A DNA stretch of 31,561 bases, from positions 1 through 31,561 of the forward strand of contig JBEKBO010000044.1 of assembly GCA_050015355.1 (NCBI GenBank). The letters run 5' to 3'. Position numbers and translations under genes: made by a program. Positions within the stretch are counted from its first letter, which is position 1. The number at the start of each line of letters is the position of its first letter. Of this stretch, positions 7,154 through 15,018 are shown one piece after another. Below the pieces are notes generated by a model. The model had not been told where the DNA came from. It saw nothing but the letters and a program-made list of their open reading frames with translations, and made no database searches. The stretch comes from CAWBRT01 sp050015355 (GTDB lineage Bacteria > Acidobacteriota > Terriglobia > Terriglobales > Acidobacteriaceae).

Positions 7154-8323
7154 ATGAAAACTGGACTCAACGCCACACTGGATCCGTCGCGCCGCAGCAC
7201 TGACGCAAAGGAATTTGAGGCCGCTCTTCGCCGCCGTATCGTTGGTCAGGATACCGCGATTGATAAAGTCACCGAGATCTACCAGATGTTCCTGGCGGGG
7301 CTGAATGCTCCAGGCCGTCCGGTAGGGAACCTGATCTTCCTTGGGCCGACCGGTTCGGGCAAGACCCGGGTTGTCGAGTCCGTTGCCGAAGCTCTGTTCG
7401 GCGATGCTCGCGCCTTGATCAAAATCGACTGCGCTGAGTTCCAGCATTCGCACGAGATCGCCAAGCTGATTGGGTCGCCTCCGGGGTACTTGGGGCACCG
7501 CGAAACCCATCCGTTGCTGACGCAGGAAGCGCTGAACCAGTGGCACACCGAGAAACTGAAGCTCTCGATCCTGCTGTTTGATGAAATCGAGAAGGCTTCC
7601 GATGCCCTGTGGCAACTGCTCCTCGGCATTCTTGACAAGGCCACGCTCACCCTGGGCGACAACCGCCGTGTGGATTTATCGCAGTGTCTGATCGTAATGA
7701 CCTCCAACCTCGGTGCCGGTGAAATGAATGAGCTGATTGAGGGCGCCATGGGGTTTTCCACCGGCCCGGCCAAACTCGACGGCAAGCTGGACGAGAAGAT
7801 GAATCGCACTGCGGTCGATGCCGCCCGGCGCAAATTTTCGCCCGAGTTCATGAACCGCATCGACAAGGTGGTGGTCTTCAAAACCTTGCGGGTCGAGCAT
7901 CTGGAGAAGATTCTGGAGATCGAACTGGGCATGGTTCAGCAGCGCATTCTGCAAGCTACCGGTAATAACCAGTTCGTTTTCAGTTGCACTTCGACCGTCA
8001 AGAACTACCTTCTGAAGGAAGGGACAGACCCCAAGTATGGGGCGCGGCATCTCAAGCGCGCCATCGAGCGCTGCATCGTTTTCCCGCTGGCCAACCTGGT
8101 TGCCACCAGTCAGGTGAAGCTTGGCGACTTCATTCGCATCGACATGGATGCGGCCGGTGAAATGACTTTTGTCAAAGAGGCGGAGGGAGCATTGGTTCCC
8201 GTGCTGCTGGAGAAATACGGGCCGGAATTTGCCGCCGGAGCGGCCGCGACGCGTTCTGGCCGCACCGTGAGCAGCACCAACCGCAAGGAAGCAGGCGCCG
8301 GTTCGCTTCTGGACCACAAGTAA
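7154..8323 (+). CDS. Stand-alone AAA+ ATPase of the ClpA/ClpB D2 type
   Basis: 389 residues with one AAA+ module like the second ring of ClpB/ClpA and the C-terminal D2-small domain, but no N-domain, no first ring and no ClpB coiled coil. Visible: GQDTAIDKV (about 31-39), Walker A GPTGSGKT (64-71), pore-loop-like GYLG (111-114), Walker B ILLFDEIEK (139-147), sensor 1 TSNLG, arginine-finger region EFMNRIDKVVVF, and sensor 2 KYGARHLKRAIER. It is expected to be a hexameric unfoldase or remodeller; partners are unknown. No LGF/IGL ClpP-docking loop is obvious. ATG 7154 is chosen because conserved sequence follows; GTG 7130 is an alternative. A terminator follows immediately. Confidence 0.85.
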   Translation: MKTGLNATLDPSRRSTDAKEFEAALRRRIVGQDTAIDKVTEIYQMFLAGLNAPGRPVGNLIFLGPTGSGKTRVVESVAEALFGDARALIKIDCAEFQHSHEIAKLIGSPPGYLGHRETHPLLTQEALNQWHTEKLKLSILLFDEIEKASDALWQLLLGILDKATLTLGDNRRVDLSQCLIVMTSNLGAGEMNELIEGAMGFSTGPAKLDGKLDEKMNRTAVDAARRKFSPEFMNRIDKVVVFKTLRVEHLEKILEIELGMVQQRILQATGNNQFVFSCTSTVKNYLLKEGTDPKYGARHLKRAIERCIVFPLANLVATSQVKLGDFIRIDMDAAGEMTFVKEAEGALVPVLLEKYGPEFAAGAAATRSGRTVSSTNRKEAGAGSLLDHK

Positions 8324-8341
8324 ACATCTCCTTTTCTGGCC

Positions 8342-8369
8342 AGGAGTGCCGCGAGGCACTCCTTTTTTG
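8342..8369 (+). terminator. Rho-independent terminator
   Basis: Stem AGGAGTGCC (8342-8350) and GGCACTCCT (8355-8363), loop GCGA, then a T-run. It lies 19 bp after the AAA+ ATPase stop. Confidence 0.92.
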
Positions 8370-8442
8370 TTGCCTTCCTGTTTGCCTGTCAGCACCGCAA
8401 ACAAGGGCATCCGAACTGATATCATCTCGTTCGGTGTTACTA

Positions 8443-8578
8443 GAGCCTGTTTCATAAATAGTTCTTTGAAGGGGCGCGGCTTCAGCTTTAGCCGCGCCGT
8501 CCAGGCCCAACGACAACGCGGGCTTTAGCCCCTGAGGGGATTCGCCAATCCCTCTGTTACGGTTTATGGAACAAGCTC
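8443..8578. mobile_element. MITE-like element, TIR GAGCYTGTTYCATAAA
   Basis: 136 bp with imperfect inverted ends, GAGCCTGTTTCATAAA at 8443-8458 and TTTATGGAACAAGCTC at 8563-8578 (14 of 16 match when inverted). Inside are two GC-rich hairpins: GGCGCGGCTTCAGCTTTAGC with CGCGCC (8473-8497), and GGGCTTTAGCCCC. A reverse-complement copy occurs at 23612-23925, split by other repeats. It lies 20 bp before the M48 protease start. Confidence 0.75.
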
Positions 8579-8597
8579 TCGGCAAGGAAGAACAGGC

Positions 8598-10028
8598 ATG
8601 AACCCTCTTGGCCCGAAATCGCCAATCCCACTTGCCGTGTTGTTCGTGCTATGGCTGAGCCTGGGTACGGCGGCGCAAACCAGGTATGTGCGTCAGGAGC
8701 CTGACGGCCGCCTTCAACCGGACACGAGCAGCGTCAAAACCAGTCCTCAAGAACAGAGCAAGCTTGGCAGGCAGGCCGCTGCGCAGGTGGAAAAGCAGTA
8801 TCCGATGCTGCCCGAGTCCAGTCCGGTCACGCAGTTCGTGCAGCAGTTGGGGAGCCGCTTGGCAGCCGCTGCACCGGGGTACAAGTGGCCATTCGAATTC
8901 CACGTGGTCAACCAGAAAGAGATCAATGCTTTCGCGCTGCCCGGCGGTCCTATATTCGTGAACCTCGGGACGATCCAGGCCGCCGATAACGAAGCTCAGC
9001 TTGCCGGCGTCATGGCGCACGAGATAGGCCACGTGGTGATGATGCACTCGGCGCGCCAAGCCGCTGAAACCCGTCCTTACCAGATCGCCGGCGCACTCGG
9101 CAGCGCCATTATCGGAGGCCTCTTCGGCGGCACGGTCATCGGCCAGCTCGGGCAACTGGGCATCCAGTTAGGCGCCGGGGGCGTGATCATGAAGTATTCC
9201 CGCACCGCCGAGACGGAAGCCGACCTGATGGGCGCGCAAATCATGTACGACGCCGGCTTCAATCCGCGAGCCATGCTGACGTTCTTCGACAAGCTCAAAC
9301 AGCAGGGCGGAAGCGGCGTGCCGCAATTCCTCTCCGATCACCCCGACCCGGGCGACCGCGCCCAAAGCATACAAAAAATCATCGCCAGATTCCCGCCCAA
9401 AAAGTATGTCCTCGACAGTCCGCAGTACCAGCAGGTTCGCCAGGATGCGCTCAAGGTTCATGCCTATAGCGCGCGGGAAATTGCGCAACGGCAGCGAAGC
9501 GGCGGCGGAACGTTGAGTAATGAGGCCAGGGCCGCCGACATTAGTCTGTCGGGCGGAATGCGCCAGTTGAACCAGCCCGGGTTCAGCATCTCCTACCCGG
9601 CCAATTGGCAGGTGACGGGAGATAGCCAGGGCAACTCGATTGTCATCGCCCCGCCATCCGGAATTACGCGCGACCAGATTGCCTATGGCGTTTCTATCGG
9701 CACCGCGCAAGGCAACAACGGACAGTCTTTCGACCAGATCACGCAGGAAATCCTCAGCACATTGCAACACAACAACCCGGACATGCGGACGATCGGCACT
9801 CCAAAACGTATCCGGGTGAACGGCCTTGCAGGAAGGTCTGTGGATTTGATCGGGGTTTCACCGATACAGTTTCAGCCAGGCCAGCCGGTCGAAGAGCATG
9901 ACTGGCTGGTGGCGCTGCCGCGCTCCGACGGTTCGGCGCTGTTCGTGGTCTACACTGCGCCCCAGCAGGATTTCACCAAACTGCGGTCCACGTTCGAAGA
10001 AATGCTGCGTTCGCTTCAGATGCGGTAA
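8598..10028 (+). CDS. Exported M48-family zinc metalloprotease
   Basis: 476 residues with an N-terminal signal peptide (to about residue 26, SLGTAAQ). The M48 catalytic domain shows HEIGH (141-145) in AHEIGHVVMMHSARQ and the third zinc ligand in TAETEADLMG (about E205). A Gly-rich hydrophobic segment (158-195) lies between the motifs, as in BepA/YfgC and LoiP-type periplasmic proteases that handle misfolded outer-membrane proteins. The C-terminal 160 residues (from PGFSISYPANWQV) resemble a PsbP/Mog1-like alpha-beta domain, not the TPR domain of BepA. AAGGA upstream supports ATG 8598. All metal ligands are present, so it is probably active. Neighbouring lpxB also concerns the envelope, but a 334-bp gap separates them. 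Confidence 0.9.
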   Translation: MNPLGPKSPIPLAVLFVLWLSLGTAAQTRYVRQEPDGRLQPDTSSVKTSPQEQSKLGRQAAAQVEKQYPMLPESSPVTQFVQQLGSRLAAAAPGYKWPFEFHVVNQKEINAFALPGGPIFVNLGTIQAADNEAQLAGVMAHEIGHVVMMHSARQAAETRPYQIAGALGSAIIGGLFGGTVIGQLGQLGIQLGAGGVIMKYSRTAETEADLMGAQIMYDAGFNPRAMLTFFDKLKQQGGSGVPQFLSDHPDPGDRAQSIQKIIARFPPKKYVLDSPQYQQVRQDALKVHAYSAREIAQRQRSGGGTLSNEARAADISLSGGMRQLNQPGFSISYPANWQVTGDSQGNSIVIAPPSGITRDQIAYGVSIGTAQGNNGQSFDQITQEILSTLQHNNPDMRTIGTPKRIRVNGLAGRSVDLIGVSPIQFQPGQPVEEHDWLVALPRSDGSALFVVYTAPQQDFTKLRSTFEEMLRSLQMR

Positions 10029-10072
10029 CGGCGACATCGGCAGGCCGTGCGGGGTAACTGGTGATAAGGGGC

Positions 10073-10220
10073 GTAGCTGTTGAAAAAGTCCGTTTTGCCG
10101 AAATCCGGCTCAAAATGGGTGACCAGAAATGTATCCGAAGTCGGAGAAAATCGTTTATAGGGCTTCCTAGAGCGACGTTTTTTCGGCGCAATTTCCGCGA
10201 GCGACTTTTTCAACAGCTAC
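10073..10220. mobile_element. MITE-like element with 18-bp perfect inverted ends
   Basis: GTAGCTGTTGAAAAAGTC (10073-10090) and its exact reverse complement (10203-10220) bound 148 bp without a gene. The flanking tetranucleotides are GGGC and AGGC, a possible decayed target duplication. The termini share GCTGNTGAAAAA with the elements at 3765-3884 and 23751-23900. It accounts for about half of the 334-bp gap between the M48 protease and lpxB. Confidence 0.78.
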
Positions 10221-10362
10221 AGGCATTCTCACTTGTTTGCCCAAAGCGGGAACCGCTGCTGAATTCGTCTAATGGCCCGCGGGCTCCCTGTTTTCTGTAA
10301 ACTAGGCTGCGATGGCGCCAACACTCCAACAAGCGATGGGTCCGGCCCGCGGAGAGCATCCG

Positions 10363-11676
10363 ATGCGGCTGCTGATCTCCGCCGGCGAAGCCTCCGGCGA
10401 CATGCACGGCGCTGCGCTGCTCGCCGCCTTGCGCCAACTGGCTTCACCCGTGGGCGTCGAGTGCTTCGGGTTGGGCGGTGAGCGCCTGCGCGCCGCCGGG
10501 TGCGAGACAGTGGTCGACGCCAAAGACGTTGCGGTGCTGGGACTGGCCGAAGTGGTGTCGCACCTGCCCCGCATCTACCGCGAGTTCCGCCGCCTGCTCG
10601 CGGAAGTTGACCGATGTCGCCCCGATGCCGCCGTGCTCATCGATTTTCCGGAGTTCAACTTCCGCTTGGCGCGCCAACTTCATCACCGCGGCATCCCGGT
10701 GATTTACTACATAAGCCCCCAGCTCTGGGCCTGGCGCAAAGGACGCCTCAAACTGGTGCAGCGTTACGTGCGCAAGATGCTGGTGATCTTTCCTTTTGAG
10801 CGCGAGTTCTACCGCCGGCACGGGGTCGAGGTGGAGTTCGTCGGGCACCCGCTGGCCGATCTCGCGGACACCGGCTCGAGTGCCAGCGTCGTGGAGCGTG
10901 ATTCCCGGCAAATCGCCCTGCTACCCGGCAGCCGCCGCAAGGAGATCGAGCTGAACCTGCCGGCGATGCTCAATGCCGCTGTCGCCCTGCATGCGCGACA
11001 CCCCGAACTGCACTTCAGCCTGCCGGTGGCGTCGACGATCAGCCGGGCTTGGCTGGCGGAGCTGAGCGGTAAATTGTCTTCCACCCCAGCAACGGCGAAA
11101 ACGGTCATTGTCGGGGACCCCGGGAGAAGGCAGCCCAAGAAACTACCCCACGTCAGCCCTCAATCACCCCAGCGAGCAGAGCCTCGCTGGGGACCCCGAG
11201 TCGGGCGGGACGTGGGGCACCCGTCCCAGGCATTTCCGCTGGAATTAGTTGCAGACGCCCAGCAGGCGCTGGCAAGTTCGCAGGCAGCCGTGGTTGCCAG
11301 CGGCACGGCTACCCTGGAAGCGGCATTGGCCGGAACTCCGTTTGTCATGGTCTACCGGTTGACGCCTCTCACCTGGTTGCTGGGACGGCGGCTGGTCGAG
11401 GTGCCGTTCTTCTGCATTGTCAACCTCATCGCCGGTCGGGAGGTCGTCCCCGAGCTGGTCCAGCGCGACTTTACCCCGGTCAACGTGGCCGCCCGGATCG
11501 AGCGAGTGCTCGCGGACGGGCTGGAGCGCCGGCAGATGCTAGACGGACTACGGGAGGTGCAAGCCAAGCTGAGCGTCGCTGCTGGCGCTTCGGCTTCGGT
11601 GACGGCGGCGCGGGAAATCCTGAAGATTATTCAGCTTGAGCGGCGGGCGAAAACCGAAGCCGCTCCGTCGTGTTAA
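10363..11676 (+). CDS. lpxB: Lipid-A-disaccharide synthase with an internal insertion
   Basis: GT19 glycosyltransferase that joins UDP-2,3-diacylglucosamine and lipid X at the inner membrane in lipid A synthesis. Visible: ISAGEASGDMHGA at the N-terminus, VLIDFPEFNFRLA, YYISPQLWAWRKGR, FPFEREFYRRHG, EFVGHPLAD, LLPGSRRKEI, ASGTATLEAAL and MVYRLTPLTWLLGRRLVEVP. At 437 residues it is longer than the usual 370-400 or so. The excess is residues about 251-290 (GDPGRRQPKKLPHV... to HPSQAF), which are encoded by nested palindromic repeats and lie between the sugar-nucleotide domain strands. Start ATG 10363 has GGAGAG upstream; the longer form from 10312 lacks support. Frame is intact, so a functional enzyme with a surface loop is plausible but unproven. 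No lpxA/D neighbours. Confidence 0.93.
   Translation: MRLLISAGEASGDMHGAALLAALRQLASPVGVECFGLGGERLRAAGCETVVDAKDVAVLGLAEVVSHLPRIYREFRRLLAEVDRCRPDAAVLIDFPEFNFRLARQLHHRGIPVIYYISPQLWAWRKGRLKLVQRYVRKMLVIFPFEREFYRRHGVEVEFVGHPLADLADTGSSASVVERDSRQIALLPGSRRKEIELNLPAMLNAAVALHARHPELHFSLPVASTISRAWLAELSGKLSSTPATAKTVIVGDPGRRQPKKLPHVSPQSPQRAEPRWGPRVGRDVGHPSQAFPLELVADAQQALASSQAAVVASGTATLEAALAGTPFVMVYRLTPLTWLLGRRLVEVPFFCIVNLIAGREVVPELVQRDFTPVNVAARIERVLADGLERRQMLDGLREVQAKLSVAAGASASVTAAREILKIIQLERRAKTEAAPSC
11142..11222. repeat. Nested palindromes inside lpxB
   Basis: The outer palindrome begins ACTACCCCACGTC (11142-11154) and ends GACGTGGGGCACC (11210-11222). Its loop holds a second palindrome, CCCCAGCGAG (11167-11176) with CTCGCTGGGG (11183-11192), followed by ACCCCG. 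The outer type recurs uninterrupted at 11811-11854, the inner type at 2667, 11678 and 18795. A GGGGACCCC stump lies just upstream (11113-11121). All of it is in frame with lpxB and without stops. Confidence 0.88.
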
Positions 11677-11677
11677 C

Positions 11678-11895
11678 CACCCCAGCGAGCAGGGCTCGCC
11701 GGGAACCCCGATCAAGCACGTTATAACAGAGGGTTTAGCGTCCGGCACAGACCAACGAACTACCCCAGGTTAGCCAAAGGCGGGCGAACCTGGGGCACCA
11801 GGCCGAAGAAACTACCCCACGTCAGTCCAAAAGCGGGACGGGACGTGGGGCACCCAAACTCGTCGGGGATCCCGAGCGGCGCGGAACCTGGGGCA
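11678..11895. repeat. Cluster of four REP-like palindromes
   Basis: This occupies most of the 323-bp gap after lpxB. 11678-11710: GCGAGC type, starting 1 bp after the lpxB stop. 11759-11798: CCCCAGGTT...AACCTGGGG then CACC. 11811-11854: CCCCACGTC...GACGTGGGG then CACC. 11863-11895: a half copy ending AACCTGGGGCAC. The outer bases (ACTACCCCA and TGGGGCACC) are shared while the inner stems differ. No ORF or promoter stands out; AT-rich DNA at 11920-11975 may carry the promoter of the next gene. Confidence 0.85.
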
Positions 11896-11999
11896 CTAAG
11901 ACGGGTCAGAGGACTACCATCTTTAATATTGGTTTTTCAACATCCTTTTATTGGCTTTTCAACATCAACTTACAATGGAAGCTCAGGAGCTTCAAGAAC

Positions 12000-14168
12000 A
12001 TGCATGCACGCAAACCTCTGGGACGTGCCCTCACTCAAGCGCAGCTTCGTCGCCGGTTGGGAATCTCGTTCGCGCTGATCTGCCTGATGGCTGGCTTGAC
12101 CCTCGCCTTGCAGACGCGGGCCGCGGAAAAGAACCGCATAGAAGTCAACGACTACCGCATCGACGCCACGATCAACCCGGCGAAACACCATCTCTGGGCG
12201 CGCGCGCAGGTCAAGTTCACCGCGCTGGACGACATCAGCATCGCGGTTTTTGAGCTGCACAATGACTTGCGGCCATCCAAGGTCAGCGATGCCGAAGGCC
12301 ACGCCATGCAGGTCGAGCGCGTCTCGCAGGACTCCACCGTACGCATCCCGCTGCCTAACGGCTTGCAGAAAGGCCAGTCGAGCACGCTGAACTTCGAGTA
12401 CGAAGGCGACCTGATTTCGGCCGAGGACAGTCCGGTGGCGGGGTTGAAGCTTGCCTATGTCGGCGACCCTTCGAGCTACCTGCTCTATGCCGGACGCTGG
12501 TTCCCAGTGGTTGGATACGGCACCAACCGTTTCACAGCCACCATCCGCGTCACCGTGCCCGAGGGCTATACGGTGGTGGGCAGCGGCAAAAATCAGCCTG
12601 CGCCGGGCACTCCTGCGACGGCACCCGCTCAAACCCCGGGCGCAGCCGGCGAAAGCGGCAAGCCTCCCATTCACGCGCGCACCGGCAGCGGCGGAGTCGC
12701 TCGCAAAACAGGACAGACCGCGCCGCCGGCCGAGAGCTCGGCGGCCAAATTGAGCGGGCCGCAAACCACCTACAGCTTCGCATGGGACAAGCCCAGCTTC
12801 CCGGGAACCCTGGTCATCGGCAAGTTTGAAGACGCGACCATAACTGCCGGCGGTCTCGTCATTCATGTCTTCTTCCCGCCCGAACATAAGGAGCAGGCGC
12901 AACAATACGGCGACGTTGCCGGCAAGGAGTTTAACTATTTCACCACGCTCTACGGCGTGCCCATGTCGACCGACCTGAAGGTGGTTGAGCTTCCCGACGA
13001 CACGGTGCCTGCGGCCTGGGCACCGGAGATGGCAGCTATTTCCAGCCGCGTGGTTGGCGGCAAACTGAACTACCGGCTGCTGGCCAACATGATTGCGCAC
13101 CAGTGGTGGGGAGTGGCCGTTTCACCAGCGACGCGCAACGACTGGTGGGTTACCGACGGTCTGGCCCGTTACGCCGAGACGCAGTACGTCGAGCACGTTT
13201 CCGGCAAAGGCGGCGAGGAAGAAGCGATCAAGGATATGTCTGTCGGCGCGCTGGCCTACGATACGGTTCCGCTTGGCCAACTGGGAACCCTGGAGCCGTT
13301 CGATCCGGGTTTTCAGTCGCTTGCCACGGACAAGGGCGGCATGGTTTTCCACATGCTTCGTTGGGTCATCGGCGAGGAGAACTTCGACAAACTCGTGCGC
13401 AGCTTCGCGCAGCAGTTCCAGGGCAAGACGGCCAGTGTGGACGATCTTGAAAAACTGACCGACCAGACCGCCGGCGATAAGCTGACGTGGTTCTTCGCCC
13501 AATGGCTGGACTCGACCGGGGCTCCGGAGTTTAAGAACAAGTACACCATCTACCGCACCAACAAAGGCTTCCGCGTGGTGGGCGAGATCCAGCAGGATCT
13601 CGACCTATTCCGCATGCCGGTCGAGCTCAAGATCGACACCGACGGCCAGAGCGAGAGCAAGAAGGTCAATGTCGTCGGCACCAATTCCGCCTATTCGCTT
13701 GAGACTTATGGCAAGCCGCGGCGCATCGTCATCGATCCTAATAACGACGTGCTGAAGAATACTTCCGAACTGCGCCTGCGGACGGCCATTATGCGCGGCC
13801 AGCAACTGGTGCAGCAGGGCAACCTCGCCGAGTCGCTGAAGGAATTCCAGAAGGCGCTCGACATCAACAAGAGCAGCTCGCTGGCACACTACCGGATTGC
13901 CGAGGTCTTTTTCCTGCAGCGCAACTACCAGGCCTCGGCGAACGCCTATCGCGATGCCCTCAACGGTGATGGCGAGCCCAAGTGGACCGAGGTCTGGAGC
14001 CACATTCAGCTCGGCAAAATCTTCGACGTCAGCGGGCAGCGCGAGCGCGCCGTCAATGAGTATCAGCAGGCACTGCAAACCCAGGACAACACCCAGGGCG
14101 CTCTCGACGAAGCCCGCAAATACCTGCAATCGCCGTTCAGTCGCAGCAAGGAAGCTAACGGCATGTGA
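12000..14168 (+). CDS. Secreted M1-peptidase-like protein with degenerate active site and TPRs
   Basis: 722 residues. A long basic N-region precedes a signal helix (residues about 20-38, cleavage near TRA-AEK). The M1 aminopeptidase N-domain (beta-rich, YRIDATINPAKHHLWARAQV) is followed by a Pro/Ala/Gly-rich linker (about 198-252) and the catalytic-domain fold. At the zinc site the canonical HEXXH-X18-E reads NMIAH (N363, M364, H367) with D386 exactly 18 residues on. The first His, the catalytic Glu and the third ligand are thus all replaced, while HQWWG and the WVTDGLA context remain. GAMEN is also degraded (APEMAAIS). The C-terminal third (about 595-715) holds TPR-like helices (LAESLKEFQKALDINKSS, ALAHYRIAEVFFLQRNYQASANAYRDAL-like). 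Probably a non-enzymatic binding protein outside the cytoplasm; function unknown. AGGAG lies upstream of ATG 12000. Confidence 0.82.
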   Translation: MHARKPLGRALTQAQLRRRLGISFALICLMAGLTLALQTRAAEKNRIEVNDYRIDATINPAKHHLWARAQVKFTALDDISIAVFELHNDLRPSKVSDAEGHAMQVERVSQDSTVRIPLPNGLQKGQSSTLNFEYEGDLISAEDSPVAGLKLAYVGDPSSYLLYAGRWFPVVGYGTNRFTATIRVTVPEGYTVVGSGKNQPAPGTPATAPAQTPGAAGESGKPPIHARTGSGGVARKTGQTAPPAESSAAKLSGPQTTYSFAWDKPSFPGTLVIGKFEDATITAGGLVIHVFFPPEHKEQAQQYGDVAGKEFNYFTTLYGVPMSTDLKVVELPDDTVPAAWAPEMAAISSRVVGGKLNYRLLANMIAHQWWGVAVSPATRNDWWVTDGLARYAETQYVEHVSGKGGEEEAIKDMSVGALAYDTVPLGQLGTLEPFDPGFQSLATDKGGMVFHMLRWVIGEENFDKLVRSFAQQFQGKTASVDDLEKLTDQTAGDKLTWFFAQWLDSTGAPEFKNKYTIYRTNKGFRVVGEIQQDLDLFRMPVELKIDTDGQSESKKVNVVGTNSAYSLETYGKPRRIVIDPNNDVLKNTSELRLRTAIMRGQQLVQQGNLAESLKEFQKALDINKSSSLAHYRIAEVFFLQRNYQASANAYRDALNGDGEPKWTEVWSHIQLGKIFDVSGQRERAVNEYQQALQTQDNTQGALDEARKYLQSPFSRSKEANGM

Positions 14169-14218
14169 GGGGAAGTGTGCCGGGATCGCGAATTCGGCCC
14201 AGTGAATCGAAATCAAAG

Positions 14219-14254
14219 TCCCACATCTGCTAACTGCGGCAGATGTGGGGCACC
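14219..14254. repeat. REP-like palindrome (ACATCTGC type)
   Basis: CCCACATCTGC (14220-14230) and GCAGATGTGGG (14239-14249) with an 8-nt loop TAACTGCG, followed by GCACC. Nearly identical copies are at 16553-16588 (same strand) and 14972-15001 (inverted, diverged). Confidence 0.9.
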
Positions 14255-14284
14255 TGCGAATGGGATGTGAGGGGGGAAATTGCC

Positions 14285-14770
14285 CTACGAATCCAGTTTG
14301 ATGTCTCTAGGATGAAGGACCGTTAAATCGGGAATTTGTTTGAAGTCGTCTTTTTCGTCAAATGTCAGAATGGTCGCGACGCCATTGTTGTTCATAATGA
14401 CGCTATGAATTACATCTCCGACCCCGGAATGGTATTTGAGAATGGCGTGTCTCACGTGATAGAAGAACTCGCCAAAGTCGTACTCTCTTTCCGGGCTGAT
14501 CTCTAGAAAATGGATCTTCAGATTTCTTAGCCGTCTCTCATTCACGAGCTGGTTTTCTATTTCGGCAACGATGCCTCGATCCATCTTTTTACTGGAAACG
14601 AGAATATTAACCATCTCGGTGACAGCCCACATGGATGTACACAGTTGGATGTCCTTAAGTTGGGCGAATACGGCCAAGGCATTGTCGACCATTTTTTTCT
14701 TGGCCTCTTCAGGTTTGTCTTGCGAGTAATACGCGATGAGAATATTACTGTCCAGATAGATTCGGTTCAT
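14285..14770 (-). CDS. PIN-domain protein, putative ribonuclease toxin
   Basis: 161-residue PIN-fold protein. The acidic metal-site residues are visible: D7 in YLDSNILIAYY, E52 in AVTEMVNIL, D119 in SGVGDVIHSVIM and D138 in ILTFDEKDDF. PIN domains are Mg/Mn-dependent RNases and many are VapC-type toxins. Slightly longer than the usual 125-145 residues. Its ATG overlaps the stop of the upstream 50-aa gene (ATGA), so the two are translationally coupled as in toxin-antitoxin operons. The pair is visibly more AT-rich than its neighbours and is bracketed by palindromic repeats (14219-14254 and 14972-15001), suggesting acquisition. Toxin activity is inferred from fold and arrangement. Confidence 0.8.
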   Translation of the reverse strand: MNRIYLDSNILIAYYSQDKPEEAKKKMVDNALAVFAQLKDIQLCTSMWAVTEMVNILVSSKKMDRGIVAEIENQLVNERRLRNLKIHFLEISPEREYDFGEFFYHVRHAILKYHSGVGDVIHSVIMNNNGVATILTFDEKDDFKQIPDLTVLHPRDIKLDS

Positions 14771-14919
14771 GCTCTTTTCGCGCCGAAGTGCACGACCTTC
14801 TGTTTGAACGTCTTGACCGCTTTGAAAGAAACCGTCTTGCCTGACTTTGTCTTGAATTTGACAGTCGCTGGCTTTTTGACGGTCTTAACGGCAACAAATC
14901 TGACGTTCTTTTTCGCCAT
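14767..14919 (-). CDS. 50-aa lysine-rich protein, candidate partner of PIN protein
   Basis: ATG 14919 to TGA 14767; the stop overlaps the PIN start by 3 nt out of frame (ATGA). The product begins MAKKNVRFVAVKTVKKPATV and ends HFGAKRA. It alternates Val/Phe/Thr with Lys, suggesting a small beta-rich fold; about 28% of residues are Lys, and there is no Asp or Glu. This is the antitoxin position, but the composition is the reverse of most VapB/Phd antitoxins, which are acidic with a DNA-binding N-domain. It could be an RNA- or DNA-binding antitoxin, or an unrelated basic protein. Another ATG (14927) opens a different, poorly coding frame. A weak AGGTGA lies upstream. Confidence 0.65.
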   Translation of the reverse strand: MAKKNVRFVAVKTVKKPATVKFKTKSGKTVSFKAVKTFKQKVVHFGAKRA

Positions 14920-14971
14920 GAAAACATGATATCACCTGTGAGGCCGTCGTCGGCCTTCGGGTGGCTGGCGG

Positions 14972-15001
14972 CCCATACCTGCCGCAGTTAGCAAATGTGG
15001 G
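14972..15001. repeat. Inverted, diverged copy of the ACATCTGC palindrome
   Basis: The reverse complement reads CCCACATTTGCTAACTGCGG then CAGGTATGGG, matching the elements at 14219 and 16553 with a few changes. It sits between the methyltransferase stop and the PIN cassette. Confidence 0.8.
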
Positions 15002-15018
15002 TGCTCGGCGGTTCCCCC

